A model generated the notes under the pieces. It had not been told where the DNA came from. It did no database searches and was given only the letters and a program-made list of their open reading frames with translations. A program made the translations under genes and the position numbers. Below are positions 26,501 to 35,875 of a stretch of 53,609 bases of DNA, piece after piece. Positions within the stretch are counted from its first letter, which is position 1, and every line of letters starts with the position of its first letter. Origin of the DNA: Candidatus Babelota bacterium (GTDB taxonomy: Bacteria > Babelota > Babeliae > Babelales > Babelaceae); contig JABDCP010000001.1 of assembly GCA_013288045.1 (NCBI GenBank), forward strand, positions 1 through 53,609. The letters run 5' to 3'.

Positions 26501-27094
26501 TCAATGAGAGTCAGGAATTGATACTAAAGTCATAGAAGGCATAGACACAAGAAAGTCGAGCATCTTCTTCGCAGCTTCAATACTAGCTCTAATAGCGAGT
26601 TCACTCTTTGCATCTTCAGGAAACTCTTCCAATTTTTGTGAGAACTTGGCCTGGTAAGCATTTTCTAGTTCCCTTACAACACTCCGTTCTACACTAGGAT
26701 CCGCTTCTTTTTGCCTCAACTCATTCTTCTCTCTTTCAAGACCAAAAGCTCTGATCATAGCCCAGCTTACATGTCCTTGCGCTAGATGAAGAATGGCCAC
26801 ATAAAGAGGAAACTTCTTGATCGCGTCGGGCATATCTTGATGAACCATTTCAGGGTTCTCAATAATTTGCTGCAGACATGCTTTATAAAGCTCTCTCATA
26901 TTTGGTTTGGCCAACTCTTCCAACGCTGCATGTTGGCAAAATAATCGTTTTACTTCGTCCTCCAGTACAAAATTGGACTTTTCACTTGGATGGGTGCTCG
27001 TTGGTGGAACAGGAATCGCTTTCGAGATATTCATCGAATATGTCGAAGAAGCAACTGCTACACTTAAAAGTATTGTACATATTTTAGTATTCAT
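26501..27094 (-). CDS. Exported helical protein, unknown function
   Basis: 197 residues with a signal peptide (ICTILLSVAVASSTYS), then a Pro/Ser/Thr-rich linker (PVPPTSTHPSEKS) and a helical charged domain (DEVKRLFCQHAALEELAKPN, ELENAYQAKFSQKLEEF). It has its own promoter (27150-27177) and terminator, so it is a single-gene unit. No family recognised. Confidence 0.75.
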   Translation of the reverse strand: MNTKICTILLSVAVASSTYSMNISKAIPVPPTSTHPSEKSNFVLEDEVKRLFCQHAALEELAKPNMRELYKACLQQIIENPEMVHQDMPDAIKKFPLYVAILHLAQGHVSWAMIRAFGLEREKNELRQKEADPSVERSVVRELENAYQAKFSQKLEEFPEDAKSELAIRASIEAAKKMLDFLVSMPSMTLVSIPDSH

Positions 27095-27149
27095 AATCGG
27101 TCTTTCGGTTGTATGGATAGTTTATTATTATTCGCATAATGCTTTTATA

Positions 27150-27177
27150 AGCATACCACCGCTGATTTTATTGTCAA
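27150..27177 (-). promoter_or_regulatory. Promoter of the exported helical protein gene
   Basis: On the minus strand perfect TTGACA (27177-27172), 16 nt, TATGCT (27155-27150), about 55 bases before the ATG at 27094. Confidence 0.5.
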
Positions 27178-27360
27178 ATAGTGAAATGAAATTGGGCCAT
27201 GCCCGGCGTACCAGCAAGATCCTCCCCTTAGGACGAAGCCCTGACAGTATTTTCAAATCATAATTTAGAATGAAATTGGAATGGGCAAAGATCTAGTCAA
27301 ATTCTCCCAGTAGGGTATCCTTAGAAAGATATCCAAAATGGCTACCCTATCTGAGATACT

Positions 27361-29817
27361 ATGGAAAAAAATTACGATCATCTGAAAGCAGAACCCGAAG
27401 CCCAAAAGTTGTGGGAAACCCATAAGGTATATAGTACTGAAAACAATCCGGGGCCTTTATACTCGATCGATACTCCACCACCAACAGTCTCTGGTTCTTT
27501 ACATATCGGGCATCTATTTTCCTACACGCAGACTGATATAATCGCACGGTATGCTCGGATGAAGGGCAATAGCGTTTTCTATCCTTTTGGTTTTGACGAC
27601 AATGGTCTTCCCACCGAGAAATACGTTGAAAAAAAACTTGATGTACAAGCGTATTCGTTGAAACGCTCAGAGTTTATCGCCTTGTGTCTTAAGGAAACGA
27701 CCGAAGTAGAAAAACAGTTTGAAACTTTATGGCGCTCCATTGGACTCTCAGTAGACTGGAAAGCATGCTACTCAACAATTGATGAGCGGTCGCGCTATAT
27801 TTCACAGCTTTCATTCATCAAGCTCTATAAAAAAGGCCACATCTATCGAAAGGATGAGCCAGCGCTGTACTGCACCACCTGTCGCACGACAGTTGCACAA
27901 GCAGAACTGGATGATCTTGAAAAAGAAACAACATTCAATGACCTTGTTTTTACCGCAGATGGTGATGAGCTTATCATTGCTACGACGCGTCCAGAATTAC
28001 TAGCTGCGGTAACAGCGGTGTTATATCATCCAGACGATCCACGCTTTCAGCATCTTGCAGGAAGGAAGGCGACGGTTCCTTACTACAAGTTCGAAGTACC
28101 CCTTATAGCTGACCCTTTGGTAAATCCTGAAAAGGGAACGGGACTCGTGATGTGCTCAACCTTTGGTGATAAAACCGATGTAATCTGGTTTAAGACACAT
28201 CACTTTAAATATAAGCCGATCATCGGCCTTGATGGTAAACTTACTGCTGCAGCTGGTCCTCTTGAAGGAATGCGCGTTCCCGCAGCAAGGGCCGCTATTC
28301 TTGAACTTCTTGAAAAAGAAGGCTCACTCAGGCGACAACAACCACATAAGCAAACGGTCAATGTTCATGAACGCTGCAAAAAAGAGATCGAATATCTGGT
28401 ATTACCGCAGTGGTTTCTCGCCCTATTGCCCCACAAAGAAACTTTTATTCAGGTAGGAGAAAAAGTTGAGTGGTACCCATCATTCATGAAAGCACGATAT
28501 GTAAATTGGGTAGAAAACATCAGCTGGGATTGGTGCCTCTCACGCCAAAGATTTTATGGGATACCATTTCCCGTATGGCATTGTACCCAATGTAAAGAAG
28601 TAGTCCTTGCACAAGAAGACCAACTACCCATAGATCCTCAGGAAATTCCATTCCAGGGCACCTGTTCGTGTGGAGGAACCTCATTTACGCCCGATACAGA
28701 TGTTATGGATACTTGGAATACGTCAAGCCTGACACCCTACATTTGTGCAAGTTTGCGTATGCCCTTAACGCCCAGCATCTTTGAAGAATCAGCGCAAAGC
28801 TTTATTCCCATGACTATGCGCCCACAAGCTCATGATATTATTCGGACTTGGGCATTCGATACGATCGTTAAATCCTGGCTTCACAATGAAACGATACCCT
28901 GGAAAACTATTGTTATATCAGGACATGTACTCTCTCCGCAAAAAGAGAAGATCTCAAAGTCACAAGGGAATACCCCCCTAACTCCCGAACAGCTCTTAAA
29001 GCACTATCCTGCAGATGCTCTACGCTATTGGACTGCATCAGGCGGGCTTGGCCATGATATCTCATTTTCAGAAAATCAGATAAAGATCGGACTCAAACTT
29101 CTCGTTAAGCTCTGGAATGCTTTTAGATTTATTGAACCTCATATCCAAGGCGTTTCTCTGAAGGCTCCAGCACCCAAAAGTCTTGGTGTCGCTAATGAAT
29201 GGTTACTCAACAGTATGAGTACCTGCCAAAGAAAGTATGAGCAATACTTTCAGGAATTTGAATTTAGCTTAGCACTTGCAACTATTGAACAGTTTTTCTG
29301 GCATGATTTTTGTGATAACTTCGTAGAAATTAGCAAGGATCAACTACTCAATCCCGATACCTATCCCCAAGAGGAAGTGCAAGCAACCCGTTGGACACTC
29401 TCTCATGTAGGATTACGTATCTTGCAGCTCTATGCTCCTTTTGTACCCCATGTTACCGAAGCGCTCTACGGAGAGCTCTACCAAAAAGAAGTTGAAAGCC
29501 CTTCTCTTCATATGACCAAGTTTGCTGCGTATCAGAAAGCATTTGACTATCCTGAGTCAGCTCAGATCATGGGTCATATTATTGCGATTATAGCGATGGT
29601 TAGAAAGCTCAAATCTGAACAGCAGCTATCCCTAAAAACCGATTTAACGACGCTTACTATTGGGTGCCAAGATGCTGCATTACGACAACAGCTACAAAAG
29701 AATGGTGCCCTTATTAAAGGTATTAGCAAAGCTGCGAGCATAATGTTTGTACCTGATAGTTTAGCACCCCAGCTTTCAGAAGAAAATGGTACTCGGAAAG
29801 CTACCTTGAGCATATGA
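27361..29817 (+). CDS. valS: Valyl-tRNA synthetase, Rickettsia/archaeal-like type
   Basis: 818 residues, shorter than typical bacterial ValRS (about 880-950). The N-terminus (IDTPPPTVSGSLHIGHLFSY) carries HIGH near residue 47, and FGFDDNGLPTE follows, which I recall as characteristic of the archaeal-type ValRS also found in Rickettsia. The KMSKS motif is KISKSQGN. CP1 editing blocks (TTRPELL, CKKEIEYLVLPQWFL) are present. A long C-terminal coiled-coil arm is absent. The ribosome site is weak (GAGATACT). The stop overlaps ybeY. Confidence 0.95.
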   Translation: MEKNYDHLKAEPEAQKLWETHKVYSTENNPGPLYSIDTPPPTVSGSLHIGHLFSYTQTDIIARYARMKGNSVFYPFGFDDNGLPTEKYVEKKLDVQAYSLKRSEFIALCLKETTEVEKQFETLWRSIGLSVDWKACYSTIDERSRYISQLSFIKLYKKGHIYRKDEPALYCTTCRTTVAQAELDDLEKETTFNDLVFTADGDELIIATTRPELLAAVTAVLYHPDDPRFQHLAGRKATVPYYKFEVPLIADPLVNPEKGTGLVMCSTFGDKTDVIWFKTHHFKYKPIIGLDGKLTAAAGPLEGMRVPAARAAILELLEKEGSLRRQQPHKQTVNVHERCKKEIEYLVLPQWFLALLPHKETFIQVGEKVEWYPSFMKARYVNWVENISWDWCLSRQRFYGIPFPVWHCTQCKEVVLAQEDQLPIDPQEIPFQGTCSCGGTSFTPDTDVMDTWNTSSLTPYICASLRMPLTPSIFEESAQSFIPMTMRPQAHDIIRTWAFDTIVKSWLHNETIPWKTIVISGHVLSPQKEKISKSQGNTPLTPEQLLKHYPADALRYWTASGGLGHDISFSENQIKIGLKLLVKLWNAFRFIEPHIQGVSLKAPAPKSLGVANEWLLNSMSTCQRKYEQYFQEFEFSLALATIEQFFWHDFCDNFVEISKDQLLNPDTYPQEEVQATRWTLSHVGLRILQLYAPFVPHVTEALYGELYQKEVESPSLHMTKFAAYQKAFDYPESAQIMGHIIAIIAMVRKLKSEQQLSLKTDLTTLTIGCQDAALRQQLQKNGALIKGISKAASIMFVPDSLAPQLSEENGTRKATLSI

Positions 29818-30278
29818 TTACACTTATCAATCGCCAACGAAAAGTCCCTCTTGATGAACAGTGGCTTACTGAGCTTATCACAGAGATACTCACGATACTA
29901 TCCTATCAAGATTTTGACATTGGAATTCTCATAACCACGAATAGAACCATAAAACGGTATAATGAAACGTACCGACATAAAAAAGGTCCTACCGATATTT
30001 TATCATTTGCTTATCACCCAAACACCACTCCCGGCACGAAAATAGAGGCTATTTACGAGGATGAAAAAAACCTTGGCGATCTTATCCTTTCCCCAGAATA
30101 TATCGTGCGTTCAGCAAAGAGCTTGGGAGTTACCTATGAACATCGTCTTATGATTCTTACCATTCATGGAATATGCCACCTACTTGGCTATGACCATGAG
30201 ACTGATGAGGAGTATGCTGTAATGCAAGCCTTGGAAGAGTCAATTTTAAAAAAGATACCCAGACGATTACAACGCTAA
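29814..30278 (+). CDS. ybeY: Endoribonuclease YbeY
   Basis: 154 residues, standard length. The zinc-binding motif HGICHLLGYDHE (HxxxHxxxxxH) is intact near residue 119, and KGPTDILSFAY is the conserved N-terminal block. YbeY acts in 16S rRNA 3' end maturation and ribosome quality control. The ATG overlaps the valS stop (ATGA), indicating coupling; ybeY next to a tRNA synthetase gene is not the usual arrangement (phoH and era are the common partners). Confidence 0.95.
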   Translation: MITLINRQRKVPLDEQWLTELITEILTILSYQDFDIGILITTNRTIKRYNETYRHKKGPTDILSFAYHPNTTPGTKIEAIYEDEKNLGDLILSPEYIVRSAKSLGVTYEHRLMILTIHGICHLLGYDHETDEEYAVMQALEESILKKIPRRLQR

Positions 30279-30444
30279 AGCAATTCAAGCTTTCACTTTG
30301 GACCGGCCAAGTAAGTGGCCCAAGCTAATCAGTACTATCCAGAGCTTGCTTTCGCATTAATTTTTTGAAAGGCTTTTTCATAAAAACAACCTATAGGTTA
30401 TAAATTGCCTTACCCTATTGCAGCGCTAAAGCAAATCAAGCTTT
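30273..30444. repeat. 21-bp direct repeat (20/21) flanking a 130-nt intergenic segment
   Basis: CGCTAAAGCAA-T/A-TCAAGCTTT-like copies lie at 30273-30293 and 30424-30444, differing at one base. The first contains the ybeY stop (TAA) and the second contains the minus-strand stop of the trmH gene (CTA). The enclosed DNA includes a small hairpin GGCCA / TGGCC. It could mark a small insertion or local duplication between convergent genes. Confidence 0.55.
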
Positions 30445-31124
30445 TTCTTAAGGGAATCCCCAAATGGAGTCGTTCGTATTAACCACTGGAGTTGAACATC
30501 GATACGCTCTTCATCGCTCAGATGCCAATCAATTGCAGAATTTCTAAGGCGCTGAGTCAGCTCATACAGCACAATACCGGCACATACCGAAACGTTAAAA
30601 CTCTCAGTAAACCCATACAGTGGGACTTTTACAAAAGCATCTGCATGCTCAAGTGCATAGGCGCTTAACCCTTCTCGCTCAGTACCAAAAACCAACGCTA
30701 CTTTTTTATCGAGAGGCAATTCACTAATGAGAGTATCATTCTTGTGGGGAGTGGTTGCAACAATCGTATAGCCGTTGTTGCGCAGCTGTGCAAAATTCTC
30801 ACCGATATCCTGAGATTGTCGCACTTTATAGCGCTTAAGAGAAAGCCATTGCTCAGCCCCTTTTACAATGCCTTTCGAAAGACTAAATTGATGTCTTTCT
30901 TCAATAATATGGACATCTTGGATACCAAAACAATCACACGTGCGAACTATCGCGCTCAAATTATGTGCTTGATACAGATCTTCAAGCACCACCGTAATAT
31001 GGCGGGTCCTCTCTTGTATGCGCGATTCTAGCAAAGCACGTCTCTCAGGAGTTATCAGTTGCGTATACTCGCGTAAGAGCCTCTCCTTAGCCGACTGTCT
31101 AGAAACAGTATCTTCGTTTGCCAT
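30426..31124 (-). CDS. trmH: tRNA/rRNA 2'-O-methyltransferase (SpoU/TrmH family)
   Basis: 232 residues. SPOUT-fold motifs are clear: NLSAIVRTCDCFGI (motif 1) near residue 55, VALVFGTEREGLS (motif 2) and VPLYGFTESFNVSVCAGIVL (motif 3), which form the trefoil-knot SAM site. The closest family I recall is TrmH, which methylates G18 of tRNA; the C-terminal helix (DEERIDVQLQWLIR) is also TrmH-like. Related rRNA enzymes cannot be fully excluded. Confidence 0.88.
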   Translation of the reverse strand: MANEDTVSRQSAKERLLREYTQLITPERRALLESRIQERTRHITVVLEDLYQAHNLSAIVRTCDCFGIQDVHIIEERHQFSLSKGIVKGAEQWLSLKRYKVRQSQDIGENFAQLRNNGYTIVATTPHKNDTLISELPLDKKVALVFGTEREGLSAYALEHADAFVKVPLYGFTESFNVSVCAGIVLYELTQRLRNSAIDWHLSDEERIDVQLQWLIRTTPFGDSLKKKLDLL

Positions 31125-31253
31125 TGAAATAGTTCCTTTTCATACTAGTACAACACTTGATGATCTATGCCCGGGATTTGAGCTTTCTTGTGATCTAGCT
31201 TAAACTAATCTAGGTAATAGCTCTATAAACACAAACTAATACTTTATACTATC

Positions 31254-32204
31254 ATGCAAAAACTATTCAGAATCTTTATCTATGCGACTCTTTTTTCACT
31301 CTCTCATAAGATCAATTGCGCTCCTAAACAAACTCCTCTAGATACCTGCCATACTCCCTGCACACAACTCAAAGAGGGTAGCATAACCATTTTTATACAT
31401 GGAACCGTTTTCCCTGGCGTCTCACGTCTTATGGGCCACCATGAGAAGCGGCGCGGCTTATACCATTATTCAGCGAACCCCCGAAGATTAACGACGCGAC
31501 AACGACTCGGAAGAGCACTATACAGCGTCGCTCCCGATGAATTTCCCCTTGAAAGTTTCTATAAGTTTTACTGGTCGGGAGAGCTTACTCTTCCTGCACG
31601 GAAAAAGGCCGCTCAAGAGCTTTTTAATCTCCTGAAGGATCATAAAGGTCCCTGCACCCTTATTGCACATAGTCATGGATGCAATGTTGCCTTACATCTT
31701 GCCGAATACGCGGAACAAAAAGATGCTCTTGGCAATGTTTCACCCCTTACCATAGAACGGCTCATCCTCCTTGCACCGCCGGTCCAAGAAGCAACCACTC
31801 ATCTCGTGCATGCGCCCAACTTTAAGAGAGTATATTCCTGCTACTCTATCGCAGATGTCATACAGGTAGCAGATCCTCAAGGGATTACTAAGGAAATGAA
31901 AAAGGGAAAAGAAAAGCTACCCCTATTTTCAAAGCGCACCTATGCGCCAGGACCACGTCTTACCCAAGCACAGATTACCTTCGGAGAACGTAATCCAAGC
32001 CACAGAGATTTTATTCTGCCACCCTTCTTTGGACAGTTACCGCATATTCTTAAACTGCTCGATACGCCTCAAGCTCGGAACAGTGTGCACGTTATCATTG
32101 AGGTACCCTTTCAAGGACACTTGCCTCATCTGATTGAAAAAAAACAGGAAAGGCGTATGATGAAAGCTCACAAACCGAGTACTAAGCAACGACGAAAGCA
32201 GTAG
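31254..32204 (+). CDS. Exported alpha/beta-hydrolase-like protein
   Basis: 316 residues with an N-terminal signal (RIFIYATLFSLSHKINCA). The core looks like an alpha/beta hydrolase: strand plus oxyanion region ITIFIHGT, then nucleophile elbow CTLIAHSHGCNVALHLAEY. The elbow is AHSHG, so the first glycine of GxSxG is alanine. A candidate acid lies in SIADVIQVADPQG and a candidate histidine in NPSHRDF. The tail is basic (KKQERRMMKAHKPSTKQRRKQ). There is no ribosome site and a TATACT lies only three bases before the ATG, so the expression signal is unclear. Possibly a lipase or esterase. Confidence 0.75.
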   Translation: MQKLFRIFIYATLFSLSHKINCAPKQTPLDTCHTPCTQLKEGSITIFIHGTVFPGVSRLMGHHEKRRGLYHYSANPRRLTTRQRLGRALYSVAPDEFPLESFYKFYWSGELTLPARKKAAQELFNLLKDHKGPCTLIAHSHGCNVALHLAEYAEQKDALGNVSPLTIERLILLAPPVQEATTHLVHAPNFKRVYSCYSIADVIQVADPQGITKEMKKGKEKLPLFSKRTYAPGPRLTQAQITFGERNPSHRDFILPPFFGQLPHILKLLDTPQARNSVHVIIEVPFQGHLPHLIEKKQERRMMKAHKPSTKQRRKQ

Positions 32205-32213
32205 CCTTACACC

Positions 32214-33197
32214 ATGTATGCCCGTCTCCTTACTGTTTGCATCATCACGTTATTGATTCCTAGTTGCAAGCAAAGCAACTACTACAATAAACGCAAACTA
32301 TACCAACGAAAGGTATTTCTTGCAGGACCAGTTCCAGATGGTCGGGCTACAATTTTTATTCATGGAACAAAAGAATCTATCATATCGAAATTAGTACATA
32401 AGCTTGATTACCCCTATGGTGTCGTCCAGGCATCGACAATTAATTCGAGCTCGGTACTCTCACGTATTGCCCATACACTCGCAGTAGCGTGTCCCGAAGA
32501 ATTTGCTTTGGATACCTTCTACTTTTATGGATGGCATGGAAGGCTCAACTTCCCTTCAAGAGTCCATGCGGCCGAACGGCTTTATAATGTTATTAAAAAC
32601 CATAAGGGACATCTTACTATTATGGCTCATAGCCATGGCTGTAGTGTTGCTCTCTATTTGGCATCTCTTGCAGAGCAAGATCAAAATAGTTCATTCAAGG
32701 TTGATAGGTTGATAATGCTTGCACCACCGGTACAGATTGCTACCAAACATTTAATACACGCACCGATTTTCAAAGAGGTGTACACCTTCTACTCAACCTC
32801 AGACTTCCTCCAAATCGGAGATCCCCAAGGCCTCTATTGGGAATCTTATGCGTACTCACCTGCAAACACCAAAGTACCATTTTTGTCAGCGAGAACGTTT
32901 GATCCTGCTCCAAATATTATGCAAACTCGTGTACTGCTTGATCGGCATAGCCCTGGACATCTTGGTATTATGCTTTCCCGATTCATTAAACATATTCCAT
33001 GCCTTGTGCAGATGATACATGACAGGGCGCTTCATGGGGGCTATGAGACCTGTCGTAATTTATATACGATCAATATCCCTCCTTGCGGCCTTCCTCCAGA
33101 GTTTATACATGACAGAGACCTTAAAGGGAAGTACATTCCTCGCTCTTCATATTATAAGACAAAACGAGCACTTCAAAAATGTGAGGCTCCTGCGTAA
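32214..33197 (+). CDS. Exported alpha/beta-hydrolase-like lipoprotein, tandem paralogue
   Basis: 327 residues, nine bases downstream of its paralogue. The N-terminus (LLTVCIITLLIPSCKQS) has a hydrophobic core ending in a lipobox-like IPSC, so it may be a lipoprotein. It shares ATIFIHGTKE, the nucleophile elbow MAHSHGCSVALYLA, then LIMLAPPVQIATKHLIHAP and the later YSTSDFLQIGDPQG with the upstream gene. Conservation of the Ser-His pattern in both copies supports real catalytic use. No ribosome site of note, suggesting co-translation with the upstream gene. Confidence 0.75.
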   Translation: MYARLLTVCIITLLIPSCKQSNYYNKRKLYQRKVFLAGPVPDGRATIFIHGTKESIISKLVHKLDYPYGVVQASTINSSSVLSRIAHTLAVACPEEFALDTFYFYGWHGRLNFPSRVHAAERLYNVIKNHKGHLTIMAHSHGCSVALYLASLAEQDQNSSFKVDRLIMLAPPVQIATKHLIHAPIFKEVYTFYSTSDFLQIGDPQGLYWESYAYSPANTKVPFLSARTFDPAPNIMQTRVLLDRHSPGHLGIMLSRFIKHIPCLVQMIHDRALHGGYETCRNLYTINIPPCGLPPEFIHDRDLKGKYIPRSSYYKTKRALQKCEAPA

Positions 33198-33290
33198 CTC
33201 AGCATTGATGAGCACGTATCGCCTCACTACGAATCCATCAAGAGCCAAGCGACTGCATATGCCCTTTAATAAAAACCACCTATTGTATCA

Positions 33291-35168
33291 CTATTTAGTT
33301 CTATCTTTTGGTCGTTTCTCTTGAAAATTAATCAGGCGTACCCCACGAAGGAGAATAAGGAGATCAGGAACTGCATGAAACAGCGCCGCTTGAATAGGAC
33401 TAATAAAGGAGAGTAATGCGAGTATTATACCTATCGTATGAGTCAGAGCGAAACCTAAGAGAAGATTCTGCTTAATCGTTCTCATCGCTTCACGAGATAA
33501 ATCATATAAGAACACTATTTGATCAAGCTTATCCGACATAAGCACAATATCTGCTGCTTGAATTGCTGGCTCCATTCCCATACTCCCAATAGCAATACCT
33601 ACGTGTGCTGCCTTCAAAGCAGGAGCATCATTAATACCATCTCCTACCATAGTTACTAGATGACCTTTTGCTTGCAGTTTTTTAAGCAAAGCAAGTTTTT
33701 CATCAGGCATTACCTCGCCATAGGACTGGGCAATGCCCAACTGATAGGCAACATTTTGGGCAACTGATTGCTTATCACCGCTTAAGAGAATCAAGGAATT
33801 CATACCGCGCTCTTTGAGTGCGTCTATAGTCTGACGAGCATCAGGTCTAATCCTATCAGCAAGGCAAATCTCACCCAGAACCTTTTCCTCTGTAGCCACA
33901 TAAAAAGTTGTTAGCTTCTGCTCAGGAGAGCATCCTGGAGGGATTCGTATATTCGCATGTTCCGAAGCTTCGATAAAATGGCGGTTGCCCACAAAGTAAG
34001 TCTTCCCTTGATATACTATGGTAATTCCATGACCGGTCAGTGAAACATATTTTTCTGGATCTGGTACTTCAAGATGTGCTTTCTGTGCCTCGTGCATAAT
34101 AGCTTTTGCAAGAACATGCCCCGATTTCTTTTCTGCGATAGCAGCCAAGAGAAGTATCTCGTTTTTTTCATAGGCAGAATCTAAACTCGTTAAAGAAACG
34201 ACCTCAGGAGATCCCATAGTAAGCGTTCCGGTCTTATCAAAAATAAGCGTGTCCATGCTTGCAAGGGATTCAAGAGCTGCACCACTTTTAACCAAAATAC
34301 CGCGCTTGAAAGCGGCAACAATAGCAGCCAACATAGTTAGCGGCGTCACTAACGTGAGCTCTAAGGGAGACCCAAAAATAAGTAACGTAATAACCATACG
34401 AGTATTACCGGTCAGAAACCAAACTACCGCGATAAACAACAAAAACAATGGAGTAAAGATGCGAGTGATACGATCTGCAAGGCTCACAATCTGAGCTTTG
34501 TTTTTACCCGCTTGATCAATGAGAGCACGAATTTTGCCAAAAAGGGTCTCTTCACCAATAAGCTCTACTTGGACCACTACACTCCCCGCTTCAACATATG
34601 TTCCTGCAAAAACGAGGTCTCCTTTAACCTTTTGTAGTGGTAGATATTCACCGGTAAGAACCGCTTCTTGTATACTAGCTTCACCTTCAATAATGGTCCC
34701 ATCTATGGGGATCCTGCCTCCCGTCTTAATAATAACTTTCATTCCGGGCTTAAGGTAACTGAGGGGCACTAAAACTTCCTGAGAGTCTTGCTTAATAAGA
34801 ACCTCACTTGGCATTAATTCTATTAATGAACTTAAGGCATCTACAGTACGCTGCTTAATAAGCGCATCGAAATAATGTGCAGCAGCCATAATCATAAGTA
34901 CCACAAATATTGCCGATTTTTCTCCTCCGAGGAGAGCAATAATGGTAGCAATACTGATAAAAAGTTCAGAGCTGATCTGTTTATGTACTAGCCCTTCAAG
35001 AGCTTCATAGAGGACAGGAATAAAGAGCAGAGAGATGGGAATATATACCCAATAGGAGGGAAGTGCAAAAACGTGTGGAGCAAACCAGAGCGCAAGGACG
35101 GTAAGAGCGTACAGAATTTTCAGGGGATAATAGGCTTCATTAAATTTCTTAAAACTCTCCCATCCCAT
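33291..35168 (-). CDS. P1B-like heavy-metal P-type ATPase with altered metal motif
   Basis: 625 residues without an N-terminal metal-binding domain. The actuator loop TGEYLP, the phosphorylation motif FDKTGTLTMG and the hinge GDGINDAPAL are intact. The transmembrane metal-site motif, normally CPC, SPC or similar, reads FGSPLELTLVTP, with no cysteine. The nucleotide-domain HP motif reads SGHVLAKAI instead of xxHPLAxAI. It is therefore an active-looking P-type ATPase with atypical metal ligands. It lies seven bases after a small membrane-protein gene, with AGGTGA close to the ATG. Confidence 0.88.
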   Translation of the reverse strand: MGWESFKKFNEAYYPLKILYALTVLALWFAPHVFALPSYWVYIPISLLFIPVLYEALEGLVHKQISSELFISIATIIALLGGEKSAIFVVLMIMAAAHYFDALIKQRTVDALSSLIELMPSEVLIKQDSQEVLVPLSYLKPGMKVIIKTGGRIPIDGTIIEGEASIQEAVLTGEYLPLQKVKGDLVFAGTYVEAGSVVVQVELIGEETLFGKIRALIDQAGKNKAQIVSLADRITRIFTPLFLLFIAVVWFLTGNTRMVITLLIFGSPLELTLVTPLTMLAAIVAAFKRGILVKSGAALESLASMDTLIFDKTGTLTMGSPEVVSLTSLDSAYEKNEILLLAAIAEKKSGHVLAKAIMHEAQKAHLEVPDPEKYVSLTGHGITIVYQGKTYFVGNRHFIEASEHANIRIPPGCSPEQKLTTFYVATEEKVLGEICLADRIRPDARQTIDALKERGMNSLILLSGDKQSVAQNVAYQLGIAQSYGEVMPDEKLALLKKLQAKGHLVTMVGDGINDAPALKAAHVGIAIGSMGMEPAIQAADIVLMSDKLDQIVFLYDLSREAMRTIKQNLLLGFALTHTIGIILALLSFISPIQAALFHAVPDLLILLRGVRLINFQEKRPKDRTK

Positions 35169-35175
35169 GCATCAC

Positions 35176-35787
35176 CTAGCCCCCGCCTCGAAGCCGTCCA
35201 CCGATCATATGATCAGAAGGCCGTTGATCACAAGGCATCTGTTCAATTACAGGAATGCGTTGAATAACTGCTTCATTTTGAAGAGCACATCTATGATTAT
35301 CAAGACGATCCTTCTTATCAATGATAGCAGAAAACTGTCCCATAGCCTCACTAAGCATATACCAAGACATACATCCCAAAACAGCATATACACCATACCG
35401 ATGGTGCACATTTGTAAGGTCTTGTCCCTTAATTTTGCGCGTCTTATCTGCCTCTATACTCCATAATGAAATGTCCCACTGCCGCTTATAATAGAAATAA
35501 GCTGCGGCAGCGGCCGCACCACCTAGTGCAAGCTGGCTTAAACCTTTACCTAAACGAATAATATCCCATCCACTAAGCGATTGTAGCTCTTGGTGAGTTC
35601 TATTGGTCATCTCTTTAGCAACTTGCAAATAGCGCTCTTTCTCTTCAGGCCCCGTAAAGAAACCTGGTATGAGCAATTTCCTAACTCTGTCTGTATCGAT
35701 TCGTTTTAATGAATCGATCATCTTATCTTCTATTGCATATATACGTGACGAAAGAAGTCCAATGAGTACAATGTATCTTATTTTCAT
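35176..35787 (-). CDS. Exported/membrane protein, unknown function
   Basis: 203 residues with GGGGTGA before the ATG. A signal segment (IRYIVLIGLLSSRIYA) is followed by a charged helical region, an Ala-rich hydrophobic stretch (LALGGAAAAAAYFYY) and a second hydrophobic segment (GVYAVLGCMSWYMLSEAM). The C-terminus has several Cys and ends GGRLRGGG. It probably shares a transcript with the ATPase gene seven bases downstream. No family recognised. Confidence 0.7.
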   Translation of the reverse strand: MKIRYIVLIGLLSSRIYAIEDKMIDSLKRIDTDRVRKLLIPGFFTGPEEKERYLQVAKEMTNRTHQELQSLSGWDIIRLGKGLSQLALGGAAAAAAYFYYKRQWDISLWSIEADKTRKIKGQDLTNVHHRYGVYAVLGCMSWYMLSEAMGQFSAIIDKKDRLDNHRCALQNEAVIQRIPVIEQMPCDQRPSDHMIGGRLRGGG

Positions 35788-35875
35788 GATTCACCCCATG
35801 TTCGTTAGCTAGTCTCACCTTACCTCATTCCTTTTTCAAAAGCAATGGGTCCCCACCTCTCATGCATTCAAAAAG

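Noticed and set aside
27095-27300. Minus-strand stop-bounded frame with segment GLRPKGRILLV upstream of the 26501 gene
   Set aside because: It recalls dehydrogenase-like sequence but has no suitable start and overlaps a good promoter; similarity is too short to call a pseudogene.
27300-27360. TAGGGTA / TACCCTA inverted repeat before valS, considered as a T-box leader
   Set aside because: The T-box hallmark sequence (GGTGGNACCGCG-like) and a terminator/antiterminator pair are not present.
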